A DNA stretch of 64,000 nt from JAJDNS01 sp963578825. GTDB taxonomy: Bacteria; Acidobacteriota; Vicinamibacteria; Fen-336. The position numbers and the translations under genes were made by a program. A model generated the notes under the pieces. That model was not told the DNA's origin and searched no databases. It worked only from the letters and a program-made list of their open reading frames with translations. Shown here piece after piece: positions 59,839-64,000 of this stretch; positions within the stretch are counted from its first letter, which is position 1, and every line of letters starts with the position of its first letter. The stretch is taken from assembly GCA_963578825.1 (NCBI GenBank), contig CAUZDW010000019.1, positions 1 to 64,000 of the forward strand. The letters run 5' to 3'.

Positions 59839-60978
59839 TCAAGGAGCCTGTTCCACGCGCTCGCTCGACTTCGCATCCCCGTCGGCGGGCGGCTCCTTGC
59901 CAAGGAGGTCGCCGAAGGCCTTTCCGTAGATCTGCCACACCGCGATGAAGAGGGCCGCGATGATAGGTCCCAGGACGAAGCCCACGATCCCGAACATGGA
60001 CAGGCCGCCGAAGGTGCTCAGGAGGATCAGGAGGTCGGGCATCTTCGTGTCACGGCCCACCAGCTTCGGCCGGAGAAAGTTGTCGACGGTTCCGACGACC
60101 AGCGAGCACCAGAGCGCGAGGCCGATGGCCGAGGTCGTCTTCCCGACCGCGAAGAGGTAGACGACCGCGGGCACCCAGACGAGCGCGGTGCCGAGGGCCG
60201 GGATGATGGAGAGGACAACCATCAGCGTCCCCCAGAAGGTCGCTCCCTGGATTCCGACGACGGCGAGGGCCAGGCCCGCGAGCCCCCCCTGCACCACGCC
60301 CACGACGAAGGTCCCCTTGAGCGTCGCGCGGGCGACCGACACGAACTTGTCGACCATCAGCTCCTTGTCGGCCTCGGGAAGAGGCACGTACCGGAGCCCA
60401 CTGTCCAGCACCTGACGCCCGCCGGCGAGGAAGAAGAACATGGCGTACAGCATCACGAAGAGCTGGAAGAGGAAGCCCACCGTCCCCCTCGTGGCCGCGG
60501 AGAGGCTGTTCACCAGAAACGAGCTCACCCGGCCCGCGAGCTCGCCCATTTTCTCGATGATCTGGGTGCTGTAGGCCTGGAACTGAGCCTGGATCTGGTC
60601 GGCGTACGGGAGGCGCTCGAGGAGCAGGCCGAGCCTGCTCGGCTCTCGGATGTGCTGTCTCACCCACGGGGTCACGGACTGGCTGATGTCGAGCGCTTCC
60701 GTGGCGACGATGCCCATGAAGACGACCAGCGGCGTGACCACCACGAGGAGGATCACGAGCAGGGTCAGGACTGCCGCCGTCGCCCGACGACCGCGTACGA
60801 GATGGAGCACACGACGGTACAGGGGATGCGCCAGGCCCGAGAAGATCGCGGCCATCAGGACCGTCACGATGAAGCCACGGATCATCTGAAGGAACACAGC
60901 GGAGATGACGGCGACGAGGATCAGGATGAAGACCCGGTGGAACTTCTCCCGGTCCCCGAGGGTCGAGATCATGGACAT
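59839..60978 (-). CDS. AI-2E family transporter (PerM/YdiK-like)
   Basis: 379 residues, about eight helices. Typical segments: LVVVTPLVVFMGIVATEALD, GTFVVGVVQGGLAGLALAVVGI, PALGTALVWVPAVVYLFAVG and the conserved GPIIAALFIAVWQIY end. The family contains exporters of varied small molecules and Na+/H+ antiporter-like members; the AI-2 substrate is not implied. Confidence 0.9.
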   Translation of the reverse strand: MSMISTLGDREKFHRVFILILVAVISAVFLQMIRGFIVTVLMAAIFSGLAHPLYRRVLHLVRGRRATAAVLTLLVILLVVVTPLVVFMGIVATEALDISQSVTPWVRQHIREPSRLGLLLERLPYADQIQAQFQAYSTQIIEKMGELAGRVSSFLVNSLSAATRGTVGFLFQLFVMLYAMFFFLAGGRQVLDSGLRYVPLPEADKELMVDKFVSVARATLKGTFVVGVVQGGLAGLALAVVGIQGATFWGTLMVVLSIIPALGTALVWVPAVVYLFAVGKTTSAIGLALWCSLVVGTVDNFLRPKLVGRDTKMPDLLILLSTFGGLSMFGIVGFVLGPIIAALFIAVWQIYGKAFGDLLGKEPPADGDAKSSERVEQAP

Positions 60979-61463
60979 CGCTCTTCTACTCTATACCGCG
61001 CGCAAGCGCGCCCCGCCTGCCTCGGTTCGGGGCGGGGAGGTGGGCGATCGAGGTCGCTGCCGCGTCTGGCGAGTGTCTTTCTCGGCTGGCAGCGATTGGC
61101 CGTATCTCGGAGGCATCGGGATCCCCACCTGGGGGTGACCGGAATCTGGCTCCCCGCCTCTCTCCGGGCAGTCACTTCGCTTCAGGAATCTGAGACGGCG
61201 GCACCAGGTTGTCGGCTGCTCTTCCGGGCATGCGGCTTGCTCAATACGGAGGGCATCGAATGTCGCGGGGCACTGGCGAATCTACCGGAGTCTGCTAGCA
61301 AAGTGAGTCTCGTGCTGGAAGCCGGGTCTGCGATGCCCACACGGGGCCCCTGGCCGCCTGCGACCCGATCGCGCCGCGGTGACGCCCGGTCCCGACCACG
61401 CATCAATCAGATGCACCCTGAACAGGGCGTCCGAGAAGCGACGGACCCTCCACATGCCGTCGT
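60979..61463. other. intergenic region, no clear gene
   Basis: About 485 bp between the transporter start and the acyltransferase remnant. No protein frame with recognisable features, RNA or repeat was seen. The right half may be decayed coding sequence continuous with the remnant at 61464. Confidence 0.4.
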
Positions 61464-61757
61464 TCACCACGACATTAGATCGGAGCCCGGCCTTCGCGAA
61501 GCATGACCTCGAGACCAGCGGTGCGAAACGGACCCACCGAACCATCGCGAGTGCGGCACCCCGCTCGAGTAGCGAGCCCGCGTCACGAAGGCCGGCACTC
61601 GCGGCCGGGCCAGCAACGTCACCTGCAGGATGTCGAAGAAGGACTGGTGGTTCGCTACGACCAACACCGGAGAGGCTGTAGGGAGGCTTCCCTGCCTCCG
61701 GAAGCGCGCGCCGCCCAGCCGGAGAAGCGCCGCCGTCCCACCCAGGAGCATCTTCAA
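61464..61757 (-). pseudogene. remnant of a 1-acylglycerol-3-phosphate acyltransferase
   Basis: A 97-codon frame contains SPVLVVANHQSFFDILQVTL and LARPRVPAFVTRARYS, the PlsC block I (NHQSxxD) and its neighbourhood. It then loses homology, and blocks II-IV are missing. A hydrophobic segment in another frame upstream (LLWLMTNPFLRLIVISAAWLF, about 61800-61870) may be its original N-terminus. It is a truncated, frameshifted acyltransferase gene and is unlikely to be functional. Confidence 0.6.
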
Positions 61758-61975
61758 TCTGTGCGGTGACCAGAAGAGAGCGAGACCGGGGAAACAACCA
61801 CGCAGCGGAGATGACGATCAGGCGCAAGAAGGGGTTTGTCATGAGCCACAGCAGCCCCACCCGGAGAACGCTCAGCAAGCTTCGGCTGGCCCTGAAAAAC
61901 TCCACGTCGAGGATCGATTCCACTACCTCGGGAGCCAAGGCGCCGGAAGGGCGGGCGGTCGCCTCGACTGCTGAC

Positions 61976-63574
61976 TCAGCCGTCACCGGCCTGCCTGTAG
62001 ACGGCATCGAAGGGGCTCGATCCCCGGAGGCGCACCACCCCGCGGCCGGTGTTCGCGCTGAGGCGCTCGAGGATGTGGAAAGCCGTCTCCACGTCGTCCG
62101 GAGCGCCGGCGGCGGCGGCCAGCTCCTCGCAGGTGGCGCCCGCGGCGCCTTTTTCTTCGAGAGCCGCCAGCACGCCCTTCTGCAGGTCGAGGACCCCGGC
62201 AGCCGCCTTCTTGCCCGCCTCGACACCCGGCTGGTGGTAGGCATTGATGTTGACGAGGTGGGCGTACAGGCCGACGGCCCGCTCGTAGAGCGCGATGAGC
62301 ATCCCCAGGCTCCGGGGCGACACGTCTGGGATCTGGAGGGTGAGGGACTGGCGACCGCTCTCGAAGAGGGCCCGGCGGGTGCCGAGCAGAAGGCCGTCCA
62401 GAAAGTCTCCGCTGGTGGCCCCGGGAGCCACCTCGATGCCCGCTTCGTCCCGGTCGTGCAGGACGCGGACGAACGTGGCGAAGAAGTCCGCGGTGCCGTC
62501 CCTGAGCTGCTGCACGAACGCGTGCTGATCGGTGGAGCCCTTGTTGCCGTACACGGTGAGGCCCTGATGGACGACGCGGCCGTCCAGGTCCTTCTCCTTG
62601 CCGATGGACTCCATGACCAGCTGCTGGAGATAGCGGCTGAAGAGCAGCAGGCGGTCCCGGTAGGGCAACACCACCATGGCCTTCGAGCCCCGGCCCTGGC
62701 CGGCGGCGTGCCAGGCGAAGGCGAGAAGCGCCGCGGGATTCCGCCGCGTCTCGTGACGGCGGGTGGCCACGTCCATGGCTTTCGCACCCTCGAGGAACGC
62801 TTCGATGTCGATCCCCTGCAGCGCCGCCGGGAGCAGCCCCATCGCGCTCGTCTCCGAGGTGCGTCCTCCCACCCAGTCCCACATGGGAAAGCGTTCGAGG
62901 AAGCCCGTCTGCCGGGCGTGCTCGTCGAGGGCGCTGCCCTCTCCCGTGATCGCCACGGCCTGAGGACCGAAGTCCAGGCCTTGGGAGCGGAAGGCGGCCG
63001 TGGCCTCGAGCATGCCGTTGCGCGTCTCCGGAGTGCCCCCGGATTTCGAGATCACGATGGCCAGAGTCTCGCGGAGGGCCTCCCCGAGCCCGCCGAGAAC
63101 GCGGTCGGTGCCGTCGGGGTCGGTGTTGTCGAGGAAATGGGGCGCGAGGCGATCCCCGGTCCCGCCCAGAGCATCGGCCACGAGCTGCGGGCCGAGAGCC
63201 GAGCCGCCGATTCCGATGACGAGCAAGTGTGAGAAGCGATCGGCACCGGGGGGATTGACTCCCCCGTCGTGCACCCGGGCCGCGAAGCCCCTGACCCTCG
63301 TCACCGTTTTGCGGATGGCCTGGGTGATCTCGTCGCTCGGCGCAAGCTCGGGGGCGCGAAGCCAGTAGTGGCCCACCATCCGTTGCTCGTCGGGGTTGGC
63401 GATGGCCCCGGCCTCGAGATCGTCCATGGCCCCGTAGGCCTTCTGGAGTGCGCTCTCCAGGGCCTCGAGGTCGCCAGGCGAGACACCCATGCGGCTGAGG
63501 TCCAGCCGCACCCCGAGGTCGGGATCGTCGAACAGCAGTGCCTTGTAGCTCTCCCAGAGCTCGCGTGGGGTCAT
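61976..63574 (-). CDS. pgi: glucose-6-phosphate isomerase
   Basis: 532 residues, full length. It interconverts glucose-6-phosphate and fructose-6-phosphate. Visible family blocks: VIGIGGSALGPQLV, VISKSGGTPETRNG (sugar-phosphate loop), WVGGRTSETSAMGLL and VYGNKGSTDQHAFVQQLRDG with the catalytic glutamate/histidine/lysine region. The C-terminal part is longer than in short archaeal or bacterial forms and includes an alanine-rich helical domain. It could act with transketolase encoded in the same window. Confidence 0.95.
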   Translation of the reverse strand: MTPRELWESYKALLFDDPDLGVRLDLSRMGVSPGDLEALESALQKAYGAMDDLEAGAIANPDEQRMVGHYWLRAPELAPSDEITQAIRKTVTRVRGFAARVHDGGVNPPGADRFSHLLVIGIGGSALGPQLVADALGGTGDRLAPHFLDNTDPDGTDRVLGGLGEALRETLAIVISKSGGTPETRNGMLEATAAFRSQGLDFGPQAVAITGEGSALDEHARQTGFLERFPMWDWVGGRTSETSAMGLLPAALQGIDIEAFLEGAKAMDVATRRHETRRNPAALLAFAWHAAGQGRGSKAMVVLPYRDRLLLFSRYLQQLVMESIGKEKDLDGRVVHQGLTVYGNKGSTDQHAFVQQLRDGTADFFATFVRVLHDRDEAGIEVAPGATSGDFLDGLLLGTRRALFESGRQSLTLQIPDVSPRSLGMLIALYERAVGLYAHLVNINAYHQPGVEAGKKAAAGVLDLQKGVLAALEEKGAAGATCEELAAAAGAPDDVETAFHILERLSANTGRGVVRLRGSSPFDAVYRQAGDG

Positions 63575-63691
63575 GAGGCCTCCTGGCTCAGTGCGGCGGC
63601 CAGCATTCTACTGTTGCGGCGGCACATTCGTTCACATCGCCACACAGCGGGTGATGGCGAGTCTGTGCTACGTTCGACGAGGAGGATCAAC

Positions 63692-64000
63692 GTGAGCCGA
63701 CGTCGTTTCACCCTGCCGATCACCCTCGCCGTGCTGATGGCCCTCGCAGGCTGTGGTGGTGGGAGCCCCTCCACCCCGACGGAGTCGACGACTTCGACCG
63801 CCACCGATCAGTGCTCCACTCTCGGTCAGGTCGAATTCGTGCGCACGACGCTTCAGGACATCTACCTCTGGTACATGCAGCTCCCCGACCCCGATCCGGC
63901 GGGCTTCAACTCGCCAGAGGCCTACCTCGACGCCGTGCGGTACCGCCCCATCGACACGTCCTACAGCTACATCGCGTCGAAGGCCGCCAGCGACGCCTTC
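63692..64000 (+). CDS. N-terminus of S41-peptidase-like lipoprotein (cut by window end)
   Basis: At least 103 residues, continuing beyond the window. GTG start with GAGGAGG 7 nt upstream. The signal peptide ends in the lipobox LMALAGC, followed by a Gly/Ser/Thr-rich linker. The next domain begins CSTLGQVEFVRTTLQDIYLW and YMQLPDPDPAGFNSPEAYLD and ends at SYSYIASKAASDAF. This matches the N-terminal region of exported C-terminal-processing (S41) proteases found as lipoproteins in acidobacteria- and myxobacteria-like genomes. Confidence 0.7.
   Translation, partial: MSRRRFTLPITLAVLMALAGCGGGSPSTPTESTTSTATDQCSTLGQVEFVRTTLQDIYLWYMQLPDPDPAGFNSPEAYLDAVRYRPIDTSYSYIASKAASDAF

Noticed and set aside
61282..62787. 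501-codon minus-strand frame under pgi
   Set aside because: It is an alternative-frame shadow of pgi at its 5' end; only short hydrophobic pieces at its 3' end resemble real coding sequence and are discussed with the acyltransferase remnant.

Overview
The window is uniformly GC-rich and gene-dense. It looks like a Gram-negative-type, aerobically respiring, probably uncultivated bacterium. The mix is myxobacterial, acidobacterial or candidate-phylum-like: Alternative Complex III joined to a caa3 oxidase, PEGA/FHA/Ser-Thr kinase proteins, tandem DUF507 genes, many TPR and proline-rich lipoproteins. No rRNA or phylogenetic marker settles the phylum. One tRNA gene (Thr, anticodon CGT) and no CRISPR array were seen. 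Several genes are interrupted at short homopolymers and several are in-frame chimeras, so the window may come from a metagenome assembly and those spots need read support.

Layout. 1-1433: a MNT nucleotidyltransferase/HEPN pair between two diverged direct repeats. 1434-12967: nine co-oriented minus-strand genes (lipoprotein, secreted protein, Ser/Thr kinase, FHA-PEGA-FGE-fold protein, Pro-rich protein, TolQ/ExbB/MotA-like channel, Hsp70-like/FHA protein, two membrane-anchored von Willebrand A proteins). This is the most intriguing candidate system: a stator-like channel paired with vWA proteins whose N-terminal helix resembles ExbD/MotB. 13228-25806: mostly metabolic and single genes (SUI1/YciH, transketolase, ADP-ribosylglycohydrolase, Gfo/Idh/MocA oxidoreductase, an aminopeptidase-P/TPR chimera, an enolase-superfamily enzyme, frameshifted exported proteins, an amidase, a TPR lipoprotein). 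25989-26698: a second toxin-antitoxin-like pair. 26860-29973: 2-oxoacid:ferredoxin oxidoreductase genes flanked by two copies of a ~70-bp inverted-repeat element. 30391-30928: tRNA-Thr and a palindrome-rich intergenic region with a small array of dyads. 31715-38498: nuoABCDHIJKN, lacking E, F, G, L and M. 38602-41839: an antitoxin/OsmC chimera, a glycoside hydrolase and a frameshifted FHA-EAL protein. 42002-45945: a divergent A1-like cytochrome oxidase operon. 45946-58204 (minus): a 12-gene operon for Alternative Complex III (actABCDEF), a small membrane protein, SCO and an A2-type caa3 oxidase (ctaCDEF). 58396-64000: two DUF507 genes, a VOC/Ig-like chimera, an AI-2E family permease, an acyltransferase remnant, glucose-6-phosphate isomerase and the start of an S41-peptidase-like lipoprotein.

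How the genes work together. The right half is largely an energy-conservation island. 2-oxoacid:ferredoxin oxidoreductase could feed electrons to a complex I without the NADH module, quinol would go through Alternative Complex III, and either of two different haem-copper oxidases would reduce oxygen. The caa3 and ACIII genes overlap almost end to end, implying one transcript and a supercomplex. The two oxidase operons converge with abutting stop codons. All functions are read from sequence motifs and gene context; no database search was run.
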